Shown here: one piece after another, positions 7,941-17,286 of the stretch
Layout of the letters: the number at the start of each line of letters is the position of its first letter
Numbering within the stretch: position 1 is the first letter of the stretch
From: Calditrichia bacterium
Lineage (GTDB): Bacteria > Calditrichota > Calditrichia > RBG-13-44-9 > J075
Direction of reading: 5' to 3'
NCBI GenBank assembly: GCA_028284905.1
Contig: JANQQU010000088.1
Span: 1 to 64,000, forward strand
Length of the DNA stretch: 64,000 nucleotides
The notes under the pieces: generated by a model
The model's input: only the letters and a program-made list of their open reading frames with translations
What the model was told of the DNA's origin: nothing
Databases searched by the model: none
Translations under genes and position numbers: made by a program

Positions 7941-10142
7941 ATGATGATTGGTAAAACCATTCTCCATTATAAAATCCATGAAAAACTCGGCGAAGGCGGA
8001 ATGGGAGAGGTCTATCTGGCCGAAGATACCCGCTTGAAGCGGCATGTCGCCATCAAGTGGTTACCGGAACAGCTTTCCCTGAATGTTGAAGACCGGCAGC
8101 GTCTTCACACCGAAGCGCAGGCCGCGGCCGCTTTGAATCATCCCAATCTGGCAACCATCTTTGCGATAGAAGAGATTGAAGAACGCCCATTTATCGTGAT
8201 GGAATATATCGAAGGGGAGGAGTTGAGCGACCATTTTGAAAAGGGCCAGTTGTCTTCGGATGCGGTTATTCCAATCGCTTTGCAAATTGCGGAAGGGCTG
8301 CAGGCGGCGCATCAGAAAGGCGTCGTTCATCGCGATATCAAAAGTGCCAACATTATGATAAATAATGCCGGGCAAGTCAAGATCATGGACTTTGGTCTGG
8401 CAACATTTGCGGATCAATCCGGCCTGAAGGAACGGGGACTGATTTCCGGAACTGCCGCATACATGTCCCCGGAGCAGGCCAATGGGGAAACGGTCGATCA
8501 TCGCAGTGATATTTGGTCGTTAGGCGTGGTGCTGTTTGAGCTGCTTACCGGGGAACTGCCGTTTCAGGGGGATTACGCGCAGGCGTTGTTCTACGCGATT
8601 TTATCGGAAGCGCCGCAAAAACTCGATGAGATGGGGGTTGATGCCCCGGAAATTCTGCAATCCGTGCTGGACAAAGCATTAGCGAAAGATCGTGAACAGC
8701 GTTATCAGCAATTGACGGAATTGATTGCGGATTTAAAGCAGGTGGCGGACTGGGCGCCTCTGGTGGAAGATACTCCGCCATCACTGGCTGTTCTGCCTTT
8801 TAAGAATATCAGCGCGCAGAAAGAGCAGGAATATTTTTGCGACGGGATGACGGAAGAGTTGATCGATGCATTAAGCCGGGTGGAAAACTGGCGGGTCGTC
8901 TCCCGAACATCGGTGTTTGCCTTGAAGGAGCAGCTGGGCGATGTGCGGGAAATTGGGGAGCGACTCAACGTCAGTCATCTCATCGAAGGCAGCGTTCGCC
9001 AGGTCGGTAACCGGGTGCGGGTGAGTGCGCAGCTGATCAATGTCGCCGATGGGTTTCATCTCTGGTCAGAGAAGTATGACCGGGAGCTTGACGATATCTT
9101 CGCCATTCAGGATGACATTGCCCAGGCCATCGTGGAAAAACTGAAAATGAAACTGAGCAGCGGGGAAAGCGCCTCCCTCTTCAAACGGTATACCGATAAC
9201 AAGGAAGCGTATCAGCTCTATCTGAAAGGACGCTACTTTCTGAACCGCGGCACTTCCGTCGATTCCCAAAAGAGTATCGAATACTTTGAAGAAGCGCTGG
9301 AAAAAGATATCAACTATACCCTCGCTTACTCCGGGCTTGCCGATGCCTACATCCTGCTTGGCGGCACTTTCTCCGCGCCGCTTTCTCCGCAGGAAGCGAT
9401 GCCGAAAGCAAAAGCTGCTGCAAAAAAAGCGATGGCCATCGACGACCAGCTGGCGGAAGCACACACCTCGCTGGCATTTGTTCGTTTCTGGTACGATTGG
9501 GATTGGGCCGGGGCGGAAAAAGAATTTCTTCGGGCGATAGAATTGAAACCGGCCTACACCCGCGCCTATCAATGGTATGCGGAATATCTCTCAGCGATGA
9601 AACAGTTCGACGCCGCGCGGGAAATGATCCTGAAAGCGTTGGATATCGATCCCCTTTCCGTGCACATCACCTGGCATGTGGGGAAAATCGCCTTTTTGGC
9701 CGGGCGGCACGATGAGGCCATCGAATACTGCAATAAGGCGGTGGATATGGATCCCGGCTTTCTGCCCGCGCACGGCATTCTCCGCCGGGTTTATGAACAA
9801 AAGCGGATGTTCCCGGAAACCCTGAAAGCCGCGGGGTGGCTCTCCGGGAAAAAGAGTGAATCACCGGCAGCGCTGGAAGCCGCATATCAGCAATCCGGCT
9901 GGGAAGGGGTCTGGCAATCGCAGTTGGAGTTGTTTAAAAAGAAAAATTCCCCACCGCTACGTTATGCCGAATTGTACGCACTGCTCAACGATAAAGATCA
10001 GGCCTTTCATTGGCTGGAGGAAGCATTTCAGCAGCGTTCCAGCTCACTGGTTTATCTGAATGTTTATGCCAGTTTCGACAATTTACGGGCCGATGCCCGC
10101 TTCGATAAACTCTTGCGAAAAATCGGCTTGAATATTGATTAA
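7941..10142 (+). CDS. Serine/threonine protein kinase with TolB-like and TPR regions
   Basis: A protein of 733 residues. Residues 1-270 are a Hanks-type kinase with the GEGGMGEVYLAED glycine loop, VAIKW lysine, HRDIKSANIMI catalytic loop, MDFGLA and an APE-equivalent SPEQ. Residues about 282-400 (SLAVLPFKNISAQKEQEYFCDGMTEELI) form the TolB/FlgO-like module commonly found after kinase or adenylate cyclase domains in this architecture. The remainder is TPR repeats (YTRAYQWYAEYL, PLSVHITWHVGKIAFLAG). No membrane segment is obvious, so it is probably cytoplasmic. Catalytic residues are intact. This class often accompanies TIGR02999 sigma factors such as the one at 754; any functional link is inference. 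Two consecutive ATG codons are possible starts. Confidence 0.9.
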   Translation: MMIGKTILHYKIHEKLGEGGMGEVYLAEDTRLKRHVAIKWLPEQLSLNVEDRQRLHTEAQAAAALNHPNLATIFAIEEIEERPFIVMEYIEGEELSDHFEKGQLSSDAVIPIALQIAEGLQAAHQKGVVHRDIKSANIMINNAGQVKIMDFGLATFADQSGLKERGLISGTAAYMSPEQANGETVDHRSDIWSLGVVLFELLTGELPFQGDYAQALFYAILSEAPQKLDEMGVDAPEILQSVLDKALAKDREQRYQQLTELIADLKQVADWAPLVEDTPPSLAVLPFKNISAQKEQEYFCDGMTEELIDALSRVENWRVVSRTSVFALKEQLGDVREIGERLNVSHLIEGSVRQVGNRVRVSAQLINVADGFHLWSEKYDRELDDIFAIQDDIAQAIVEKLKMKLSSGESASLFKRYTDNKEAYQLYLKGRYFLNRGTSVDSQKSIEYFEEALEKDINYTLAYSGLADAYILLGGTFSAPLSPQEAMPKAKAAAKKAMAIDDQLAEAHTSLAFVRFWYDWDWAGAEKEFLRAIELKPAYTRAYQWYAEYLSAMKQFDAAREMILKALDIDPLSVHITWHVGKIAFLAGRHDEAIEYCNKAVDMDPGFLPAHGILRRVYEQKRMFPETLKAAGWLSGKKSESPAALEAAYQQSGWEGVWQSQLELFKKKNSPPLRYAELYALLNDKDQAFHWLEEAFQQRSSSLVYLNVYASFDNLRADARFDKLLRKIGLNID

Positions 10143-10236
10143 ATGATCAATAAGCGTGTTTTTTGAATAGACGGCAAAAAATGGCTCGGACAACCGTTTG
10201 GGCCGGCAAAATAAACGCAAATGACGGGTCGTTGAA

Positions 10237-11325
10237 ATGCAGGAAAAACTTCAAAAAACCGAACGCCTCTGGACCGTACGCGGATTCCGTGATGGCGATG
10301 AGCATCAGGCAGCTGCACTTTTTAATCAAATTTTCAATAAATCGATAACGCCGGATCAATACCGCTGGAAGGTCATCGATACTCCCTGGCCAATCGGGGC
10401 GCCGACAACCTGGTTTGCCGATGCCAATGGTCAGTTGGTCGGCCAGTATGCCAGTACCGCAATGCGTTTCTGGATGAACGGGGAAGAGATTCCTATCGTG
10501 CACGCTTGCGATGCGATGACCCATCCGGATTTTCGCCGGCAGGGTATTTTGTCTGCGGTGGGAAAAACCGCGCATCGTCAATGGGCGGACCAGGGTGTGG
10601 GTTTTGTCATCGGATTTCCCCACAAAGGCTGGGGAAGTCGCTCCGGTTATTTGAACTGGCAAACGATGTATCATGCTAACTGGCTCTGGAAACCACTCCG
10701 CCTCGACCTGCTCCTGAAAGAACGCCTGCCATTCGAAAATTTTTTTGCGATGCCGCTGCGCGCGGTTGGTAAAATGGGGAATACATTCCTGAAAAAAGCA
10801 ACCCGGGCAGAGCGTCCTGATATTGAAATCAGCACGGTTAGCGATCCCGGTGAAGCATTTGACGAACTCTGGGAGCGCTTCAAATCGAAATATGATGCCC
10901 TGGTGGTTCGTGACCGCCAATGGGTATCATACCGCTATGCCAGTGCACCGGCATTGGGGTATAGTTTGCTGTTGGCCAAATCCGGAGAAACTCCGCTGGG
11001 CTACCTCGCTTTGCGGGTGCGCCATCTGGAGAATGGCATCGTTGGGTACATCACCGATGTTTTTACTGACCCGGAAGATATTAAAACCCGCCTGGCATTG
11101 ATCCACTATGCGTTGGGATTTTTATATGATGTCGGTGCCCGGGCAGTGCTGACGGTGGTTGCCCGGCAGGCTCGCTTAAGCCGGCCGTTCCGTCTTGCCG
11201 GTTTCGTAAAACGCTTTAGTGCTTTCGAAGTGTCGATTGTGCCGCTGCAGGAAAACCTCCCTTATGATGTGATGAAGGATGCGAATCGCTGGTTTACCAT
11301 GGGAGGCGATTTTGACATCGTTTAA
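10237..11325 (+). CDS. GNAT-fold N-acetyltransferase
   Basis: A protein of 362 residues. The first half has the GNAT pattern: IFNKSITPDQYRWKVIDTPWP, a strand with AGQY-like self-contact (LVGQYAST), and the acetyl-CoA loop MTHPDFRRQGILSAVGK. A second GNAT-like half follows, ending in LALIHYALGFLYDVGARAVLTVV. Family members resemble Eis/MSH-type or polysaccharide-modifying acetyltransferases; the acceptor here is unknown. The PIG-L deacetylase gene starts seven bases after this stop, so the pair may acetylate and deacetylate the same kind of glycan. Start at the ATG at 10237; the ribosome binding site is weak. Confidence 0.75.
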   Translation: MQEKLQKTERLWTVRGFRDGDEHQAAALFNQIFNKSITPDQYRWKVIDTPWPIGAPTTWFADANGQLVGQYASTAMRFWMNGEEIPIVHACDAMTHPDFRRQGILSAVGKTAHRQWADQGVGFVIGFPHKGWGSRSGYLNWQTMYHANWLWKPLRLDLLLKERLPFENFFAMPLRAVGKMGNTFLKKATRAERPDIEISTVSDPGEAFDELWERFKSKYDALVVRDRQWVSYRYASAPALGYSLLLAKSGETPLGYLALRVRHLENGIVGYITDVFTDPEDIKTRLALIHYALGFLYDVGARAVLTVVARQARLSRPFRLAGFVKRFSAFEVSIVPLQENLPYDVMKDANRWFTMGGDFDIV

Positions 11326-11332
11326 GCCGATA

Positions 11333-12190
11333 ATGCGGCGCATGGTATTTGGCACTGTGGAAAAGTGCTGGGAATGGGGATTTTCTCTGGGGGGGCGACT
11401 TGCTTCTCATCCCCCCTTACTTTTTTTCCCCGGGAAACAGCGCGTTGTCATCGTTGCGCCGCATCCGGATGATGAAACCATTGGTGTCGGCGGCACGGCA
11501 GTATTGCATCGCCAACGCGGCGATGATGTTACCGCGATTGTGCTAACCGACGGGCGGCAGTCCCGCGCGGCAAATTTACCACCGGATGAAATGGCGGCCA
11601 GGCGCGCCCGGGAAATGACGTCTGCTGCGGACATCCTGGGAATTAAACTCGTGCATTTTCGCTTGCCGGAAGGCAGCTGGCAGGAGCAGGATGTGCAGAA
11701 AAAACTGGCGCCATACCTTACTACAGCCGATGTGATTTATGCACCGTCCTGCATCGATTTTCACCCGGAGCATATTAAAACCGCCGTAGTTGTGGCCCGG
11801 CTCACTGAAAATGGACAGATCGTCCGTATTTTCGAATTGGGTGTGCCATTATCCCAAACGCTGGTGAATCGCTGCAGTGATGTTTCCGAAGTTATCACAA
11901 TTAAAAAGAAAGCATTGGCAGCGTTTAAAACGCAGGCCGGGGCAATTTACCCCCTGCAGCGAATGTCCCAATACCGGGCGCGCTACTATCGCTTGAAAGC
12001 AGTGGAATTGTTCCGGGAACTGGATGGGGCGGATTACCGTAAATTTATTAGCGGAGGCGACTGGCAGCAGGAAAAATCTCCCCCGTTTTACGGAGTGCGC
12101 TACCGGCCTTTCAGCGATCCACTGGCTTACTGGATCGGGCAGAAAGAACGTCGCCATTTACGGTCAATTATTACGCCGAAAACTTTATAA
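11333..12190 (+). CDS. PIG-L family deacetylase
   Basis: A protein of 285 residues of the LmbE/PIG-L family, zinc-dependent N-deacetylases of N-acetylglucosamine conjugates. The signature VIVAPHPDDETIGVGGTAVL carries the metal and catalytic residues, and the second metal histidine is in IDFHPEHIKTA. Nothing indicates secretion. The track start at 11279 would overlap the GNAT gene by 46 bases; the ATG at 11333 lies just after that stop and fits the family. The acceptor could be a cell-envelope glycolipid or a low-molecular-weight thiol precursor; without a thiol ligase next door, the first seems likelier. Confidence 0.85.
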   Translation: MRRMVFGTVEKCWEWGFSLGGRLASHPPLLFFPGKQRVVIVAPHPDDETIGVGGTAVLHRQRGDDVTAIVLTDGRQSRAANLPPDEMAARRAREMTSAADILGIKLVHFRLPEGSWQEQDVQKKLAPYLTTADVIYAPSCIDFHPEHIKTAVVVARLTENGQIVRIFELGVPLSQTLVNRCSDVSEVITIKKKALAAFKTQAGAIYPLQRMSQYRARYYRLKAVELFRELDGADYRKFISGGDWQQEKSPPFYGVRYRPFSDPLAYWIGQKERRHLRSIITPKTL

Positions 12191-12327
12191 TACCCTATTT
12201 GGGGTAAAGTCTTTCCGGTCAGCAGGAGTTTCCCCCGCAAATATGGCCTGTTTTGGGGATAGCATTTCCACCATCTTTTTTGTTTCATTATAGTGTACGT
12301 TCCATACTTCCGTCAATAGAGGGTTGC

Positions 12328-15300
12328 ATGCACAATCGCTATCTTGCTTTTATCTTCATTATTCTATGTCTTTGCCAAACGCAGCTGGTCTTTGCTTTTG
12401 GAAAAAATAAAGTAAAGTACAAGCAGTTCGACTGGCAATTTATCCAAACGGAACATTTCGATATCTACTTCTACGAAGGTGGAAATGAGCTGGCTGGATT
12501 AACCGCCGATATTGCCGAAAACGCCTATCTGCAAATCAAACGGGACTTCAAGTATGAAATTGAAACCCGGATTGTTTTTATCGTCTATAATTCCCACAAC
12601 GACTGGCAGCAAACCAATGTGGTCAGCCATAGTTTCAGCGAAGCGACCAAAGGAATCACGGAGCTTTTTAAGAATCGCATTGTGGTGAAATTTGAAGGCG
12701 ATTATGAGCAGTTTCGCCACGCGGTACACCATGAACTTGTCCATGGCGTGATGAACGATATGCTCTACAAGGGCCTCTTTACTTCGGTAATAACCGCCGA
12801 GAGCTACCGGCCGCCGATCTGGTTTAGCGAAGGCCTTGCTGAATTTCAGTCAGAGGGCTGGTCGACCCGGAAAGATATGGTGATACGCGATGCCGTTGTG
12901 AATAATTACTTACCGAATCTCGCTACGCTGGAATATTCCCTGGCTTACCAGGGCGGCGCTTCCGTATTTAAATACATCGCGGAAACCTATGGCCGGGAAG
13001 AAATTGCTGATCTGATTTATCATCTGAAGAAAAATATCTTTTTTGACCGGGTGCTCCGCTCTGCACTGGGGGTAAACATCCGCGAGTTTACCCGGGGATG
13101 GCATCGCTATCTGCACCGGGAATACTGGCCGGAAATTGCCAATCGCCGCGAGCCGGGAGACATTGCCCGCCAACTCACCGATCATAACCATCGAAAGACT
13201 GCTTTTAACGTCAGTCCGGCGATTTCTCCGGATGGCAGCAAGGTGGCGTTTATCGCCGAGCATAACGGCTACCGTAATGTTTACCTGATGGATGCACTGA
13301 GCGGGCGGATAATCAAGACGCTGATCAAGGGCGCGAAATCCGATTCATTTGAAGAACTGCATTTCCTGCGCCCGGGAATGAGCTTTAGTCCGGATGGCAG
13401 CCAGCTGGTTTTCTCTGCGAAAAGCGGCGCGCATGATGCTATTTTTATGATTAACATCGAGACCGGCGATCTCCAAAAGTTCGAACCGGCGCTGGATGGC
13501 ATCTATACCGCCGCCTGTTCCCCGGACGGCGAGCGGATTGCATTTATCGGTAACAAGAATGGCCGCAGCGGCATTTACCTGCTTTATCTCGCAGATGGCC
13601 GTTTGGAAGGGCTGACTGACGATTACTTCTCCGATGACGAACTCTCCTGGTCGGCCGATGGCAAGAAGCTCGCCTTTACATCCAATCGTGGTTATTACCT
13701 TACCCCGGAGCATACTCCGGCGGATATCCCCCTGAGTGAGTTAGTGACCGGTGCGAAGGATATTTATGTGCTTGATCTGGAAAGCCGGAAAGTCGAACGC
13801 ATTACCGATACCCCCTGGGAAGAAGGGAGTCCGATTTTCTCTCCGGATGGTAATACCCTGGCATATGTCTCCGACGAAAACGGCATCTCGAACCTGGTTT
13901 TACAAAACCTGGACAGTGGGGAATACTATAGTGTGACCGATGTTATTTCCGGCATTTACCAGATCAATTGGGACCGCCGGGCCAAGCGGATGGTCTTTAC
14001 AACCTATTACCAGGGCGGATATGATATTTATATGCTCCATAAGCCGCTGGATCGTGCACCGGTGCCGCTGCGGAAAACGGTTTATGCGGAAATGCGTTTC
14101 CAGGATAAACGTCCGCCGTTTGCCCGGGACTGGGACCCGGAGCGGGATAAAGTGCAAAAATTATTGTCGCCCAATAACCGTCCGCGTGTTCGGCGGATCC
14201 GGGATCTGAGTGAGCACGTTTTTGTGGTGGGGAACCGATCCGCAGTGGAGCGGGTGAAGCGGCAAAACGCCCGCCTGGCCCAAAGCCAGTACCGCGAAGC
14301 AGATGGCAGCTACAAAGTAAAAAAATACAGCCCGAAATTTACGCCGGATGTCCTCGATCTGAATCCTCGTTACGATATCCTGCTCGGTGCAGCGGTAAAA
14401 GCAACCTTTGCCCATAGCGATCTGCTTGGTGATCATAAATTCCTGCTGAATGTCGATCTCGTCAATGAGTTGAAAAACAGCGGGCTGGGCATTTTCTACC
14501 AGAATTCCCGTAATCGTTTCAATTACGGGTTTGGTGCCCGTCAACGAACGTTGTTTTTTGACAATGACGGGGTAAAAAATCAACGCTATCGCACTTATGG
14601 ACTGAGCCTTTCCCTGGCATATCCGTTTAACAAATCCAATCGCCTGGAGCTAAATGTCGATTGGAATGATATTACCCTGAAACATCTGACGCTCTCAAGA
14701 AATGATGATCGTCTTTCCACATTGTTGCCGACACTATCATACGTGCATGATTCCGTTCAGAAGAATCGTATCGGTCCCATTGATGGCCGCCGCTACATTA
14801 TTAGTTTTAAAGCGGCAAACAGTCTTTCCGGTGGAGGATACGACTTCCGGACATTATCGCTGGATTACCGGCGCTACTACATGGTGAACAGCGATTACAA
14901 CTTTGCCTTTCGGGTCGGTGGTGCCGCCAGCTTCGGCGAGGCGCCGCAGCGCTTCTTTGTGGGCGGTATCGATAATTGGGTAAATCCCGATTTTCGCGGC
15001 AGCCGTCGCACCGATAATATTCGCGATGTTTACTTTTCCGAATATGCCACGCCGCTTCGTGGCGCCGCCTTCTACGAAACCGAGGGCAATCGTTATCTGT
15101 TGTCTAATCTCGAATTTCGTTTTCCGCTGATTCGCTTTCTCGGACTGGGATTCCCGCCATTGCGGGTATTCAATGTTCGCGGTGTTTTCTTCTACGATGT
15201 CGGGACAGCATTTGACGCCGGAGAAAGCTGGTATAAAAATGCAAACTGGCGCGGCACCCGGCGAAATGCAAACGGCGAGCGGGAATTCCGGGATATTATC

Positions 15301-15429
15301 AGCGGATACGGGTTCGGCGCAAGAATCAATATTCTTTATTTCTTGTTACGGGCGGATGTTGCCTGGCGCTACAACCTGACCAGCACCAGCAAGCCGGTCT
15401 GGTATCTCTCATTGGGCGCTAATTTGTAA
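12328..15429 (+). CDS. Metalloprotease / TolB-type beta-propeller / outer-membrane barrel fusion
   Basis: A protein of 1033 residues with a signal peptide ending in VFAF. Residues about 40-280 form a gluzincin-like peptidase: HHELVHGVMND has the HExxH zinc site and WFSEGLAEF supplies the third ligand region. About 290-590 are PD40/WD40-like propeller blades (SPDGSKVAFIAEHNG, SPDGERIAFIGNKNG, SPDGNTLAYVSDENG). From about 690 to the end alternating strands and aromatic positions, finishing in WYLSLGANL, look like an Omp85/BamA-type barrel. The enzyme and propeller should sit on one face of the outer membrane, tethered by the barrel. The track start at 12253 is TTG; the ATG at 12328 opens the signal peptide. 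Such three-part proteins occur in FCB and Gemmatimonadota genomes, without a known role that I can name. Confidence 0.82.
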   Translation: MHNRYLAFIFIILCLCQTQLVFAFGKNKVKYKQFDWQFIQTEHFDIYFYEGGNELAGLTADIAENAYLQIKRDFKYEIETRIVFIVYNSHNDWQQTNVVSHSFSEATKGITELFKNRIVVKFEGDYEQFRHAVHHELVHGVMNDMLYKGLFTSVITAESYRPPIWFSEGLAEFQSEGWSTRKDMVIRDAVVNNYLPNLATLEYSLAYQGGASVFKYIAETYGREEIADLIYHLKKNIFFDRVLRSALGVNIREFTRGWHRYLHREYWPEIANRREPGDIARQLTDHNHRKTAFNVSPAISPDGSKVAFIAEHNGYRNVYLMDALSGRIIKTLIKGAKSDSFEELHFLRPGMSFSPDGSQLVFSAKSGAHDAIFMINIETGDLQKFEPALDGIYTAACSPDGERIAFIGNKNGRSGIYLLYLADGRLEGLTDDYFSDDELSWSADGKKLAFTSNRGYYLTPEHTPADIPLSELVTGAKDIYVLDLESRKVERITDTPWEEGSPIFSPDGNTLAYVSDENGISNLVLQNLDSGEYYSVTDVISGIYQINWDRRAKRMVFTTYYQGGYDIYMLHKPLDRAPVPLRKTVYAEMRFQDKRPPFARDWDPERDKVQKLLSPNNRPRVRRIRDLSEHVFVVGNRSAVERVKRQNARLAQSQYREADGSYKVKKYSPKFTPDVLDLNPRYDILLGAAVKATFAHSDLLGDHKFLLNVDLVNELKNSGLGIFYQNSRNRFNYGFGARQRTLFFDNDGVKNQRYRTYGLSLSLAYPFNKSNRLELNVDWNDITLKHLTLSRNDDRLSTLLPTLSYVHDSVQKNRIGPIDGRRYIISFKAANSLSGGGYDFRTLSLDYRRYYMVNSDYNFAFRVGGAASFGEAPQRFFVGGIDNWVNPDFRGSRRTDNIRDVYFSEYATPLRGAAFYETEGNRYLLSNLEFRFPLIRFLGLGFPPLRVFNVRGVFFYDVGTAFDAGESWYKNANWRGTRRNANGEREFRDIISGYGFGARINILYFLLRADVAWRYNLTSTSKPVWYLSLGANL

Positions 15430-15449
15430 TCGGTCTTTATTACTCTTTC

Positions 15450-15483
15450 GGCAGCATTTTGCAACCAAATTATAAATGCTGCC
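15450..15483. other. Stem-loop after the barrel gene
   Basis: GGCAGCATTT and AAATGCTGCC form a perfect 10-bp stem with a loop of about 14 bases, 21 bases after the stop. It is followed by GTCCCTCC rather than a T run, so it is a transcript-end or processing hairpin, not a classical intrinsic terminator. Confidence 0.5.
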
Positions 15484-15596
15484 GTCCCTCCTTAGAACAT
15501 TTCAAAAAATAAAAAACAGCTTGAAATCGAGCAGTGAGCGATTTATTTTTTAGTGTATTTATGTTCACTCTCAATCTTAAAAAGAAGGAGTATCTT

Positions 15597-15971
15597 ATGG
15601 CAAATGCAGTTAACTGGTTCGAAATTCCCGCAGCAAATTTTGAGCGGGCGGTAAAGTTCTATAGTGATATTTTTCAGATTGAAATGCCCACTAATGAAAT
15701 GAATGGTACTATGATGGGTTTTTTCCCCGGAGACGGCATGAAAGGGGAAGTCAGCGGCGCCGTTTGTACTGGCGAATTGTACCAGCCGTCCGAGAATGGC
15801 ACAGTTGTCTATTTAAATGGCGGCGATGATCTGGGGAATGTTTTGAACCGCGTGGAGGGCGCTGGTGGCAAAACAGTTGTACCGAAAACCAAGATTACAG
15901 ACGAAATCGGCTACTTTGCCATGTTTGTTGATTCCGAAGGAAACAGAGTCGCATTGCATTCCATGGGATAA
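15597..15971 (+). CDS. VOC-superfamily (glyoxalase-fold) protein
   Basis: A protein of 124 residues with the two beta-alpha-beta-beta-beta modules of the vicinal oxygen chelate fold. It starts VNWFEIPAANFERAVKFYSDIF and ends YFAMFVDSEGNRVALHSM. Members of this small subgroup are annotated as glyoxalase or lactoylglutathione-lyase related but have varied or unknown substrates. Metal-site positions are not fully conserved by eye, so no reaction is assigned. The track's 15534 start is rejected because AAGAAGGAG lies ideally before the ATG at 15597. A terminator follows, so the gene is monocistronic. Confidence 0.85.
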   Translation: MANAVNWFEIPAANFERAVKFYSDIFQIEMPTNEMNGTMMGFFPGDGMKGEVSGAVCTGELYQPSENGTVVYLNGGDDLGNVLNRVEGAGGKTVVPKTKITDEIGYFAMFVDSEGNRVALHSMG

Positions 15972-15994
15972 TCTCTTTCGAAATAAAATTTTTG

Positions 15995-16036
15995 AAAAGC
16001 ACGGAAAATATTAGGTCTTTTTCCGTGCTTTTGTTA
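15995..16036 (+). terminator. Intrinsic terminator after the glyoxalase-fold gene
   Basis: AAAAGCACGGAAAA pairs with TTTTTCCGTGCTTTT across a loop of about ten bases and ends in TTTTGTTAT. It starts 23 bases after the stop codon. Confidence 0.85.
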
Positions 16037-16132
16037 TATAAAACTATATAGGGATGAGTCAGTATAGATAGTGGGACAAAAAATATTTGATAAAGGGTTT
16101 AGCACTGAAAAGATCAGCACGATGAATTCTGG

Positions 16133-16178
16133 CACCATTTGCCCATTTGCAAATCTACAAATGTGCAAATGGCGCAGA
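16133..16178. repeat. Family C repeat (CATTTGC / GCAAATG)
   Basis: CCATTTGCCCATTTGCAAAT on the left is answered by AAATGTGCAAATGGCGC on the right, forming an imperfect palindrome. The unit GCAAATG(N) is the same as the tandem tract at 7740-7768. Confidence 0.55.
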
Positions 16179-16281
16179 GAAATGCAGGTAATCTGTCTAT
16201 TCTCTAAATATTTTGTCTCCTTGCTTACTTTTCAGTTTTTTTCTTTTGCCCGGTTTCCGGGAAATATAAACAGGTGGCATC

Positions 16282-16785
16282 ATGCGAAGAACTTTACTAA
16301 AATTTACCTGGGTGCTGATTTTCACAATAGCGATTACCGGATGTGCAAATGAGGAAACGCCGGCCCCAAAAGCGGAAAATACTGCGCCGATTGCACAGTT
16401 TGAATGGCTGCTTGGTGATTGGGAACGCCAGGGCAGAACGGCAGTAATGCTGGAGCAATGGCGCAAAACTGACGATAATAAAATGAGCGCGGTGGTCTAT
16501 AAAATTAGCGGCAGCGATAGTGCTGTTACCGAACGCATCTCCCTGGAAGTAACCCCGGATGGCATCTATTATATTCCTTTGGTCGATCATAATCCCGGGC
16601 CGGTTTCTTTCAAGTTAGTTGATGATACGAATGAGATCTTTGTCTTTGAAAATAAAGCACATGATTTTCCGAATCGGATTATTTACCGGCAGTTATCGCC
16701 GGATTCGATGCATGCACGCATCGAAGGGAGTAACGATGGGAAAGAGGTTGGGGTAGATTTTTTCTTTGCAAGAAAAAAGAATTGA
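16282..16785 (+). CDS. DUF6265-family lipoprotein
   Basis: A protein of 167 residues. The lipobox ITGC at about residue 20 follows a short basic and hydrophobic signal, so it should be lipidated. The mature part has the DUF6265 pattern: FEWLLGDWER at the front, then ISLEVTPDGIYYIP, and FENKAHDFPNRIIYRQLSPD near the end. The family is a small lipocalin-like beta fold of unknown function. The stop is 12 bases from the DinB gene start, which has its own AAAGGAG site, so DUF6265, DinB and thpR probably form one operon. Confidence 0.85.
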   Translation: MRRTLLKFTWVLIFTIAITGCANEETPAPKAENTAPIAQFEWLLGDWERQGRTAVMLEQWRKTDDNKMSAVVYKISGSDSAVTERISLEVTPDGIYYIPLVDHNPGPVSFKLVDDTNEIFVFENKAHDFPNRIIYRQLSPDSMHARIEGSNDGKEVGVDFFFARKKN

Positions 16786-16797
16786 AAGGAGCAGGAG

Positions 16798-17280
16798 ATG
16801 AATCCATTGTTAGTCGGTATTGTCGGCTTGTTAAAAGCTGGCAATTACCTGTTTAATAAGGGAGTGGCGGATCTGGATATGGATCAGTACTACGAGCAGA
16901 TCGGCGAAAGAAGTAATCCAATCGTCTGGATTGCCGGTCATATGACCAACAGTCGTTACAATGCCCTAAAAATGCTTCGTGTTGATGCGGAGTTTTCCTG
17001 GCAGGAAACCTTCAAGCGAGGATCACGCTTTCATCCCGATCGGGATTACCCGACCGTGGAGGAATTACTGGAAGCCTGGCAGAGCGGCAGTGAAATTCTC
17101 ATCGAAAAAGTAGCGCAATTAGAGGAGGCAGAACTGAGCCGGAAGTTGCCGGCAAAATTTCCCCATGGCGACAATACTGTGATGGGAATGCTTTCCTTTA
17201 TTGTTTTTCATGAATCTCATCACATGGGGCAGATTTCATATATCCGCCGCTGTATCGGCTTAGATGGTTTGGTAAAATAA
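16798..17280 (+). CDS. DinB-family four-helix protein
   Basis: A protein of 160 residues of the DinB/YfiT-like metal-binding four-helix bundle. The three expected histidines are visible: IAGHMTNSRYNAL in the second helix, and FHESHHMGQISYIRR at the C-terminus. The family includes thiol transferases and many uncharacterised proteins; the substrate cannot be read from the sequence. AAAGGAGCAGGAG precedes the ATG. A second DinB-like gene lies at 46754, only distantly similar by eye. Confidence 0.85.
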   Translation: MNPLLVGIVGLLKAGNYLFNKGVADLDMDQYYEQIGERSNPIVWIAGHMTNSRYNALKMLRVDAEFSWQETFKRGSRFHPDRDYPTVEELLEAWQSGSEILIEKVAQLEEAELSRKLPAKFPHGDNTVMGMLSFIVFHESHHMGQISYIRRCIGLDGLVK

Positions 17281-17286
17281 GAAGAC

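Larger units (their letters stand above)
15972..16281. other. Intergenic region with terminator and family C repeat
   Basis: A 310-bp gap without a supported gene. It holds the glyoxalase-gene terminator (15995-16036), a family C tract at 16133-16178, and a T-rich stretch leading to the DUF6265 gene. The track ORF 16071-16352 crosses the real lipoprotein start and is a shadow. Confidence 0.7.

Noticed and set aside
10147-10920. Minus-strand ORF of 257 residues
   Set aside because: Antisense to the GNAT gene, which has a readable acetyl-CoA motif.
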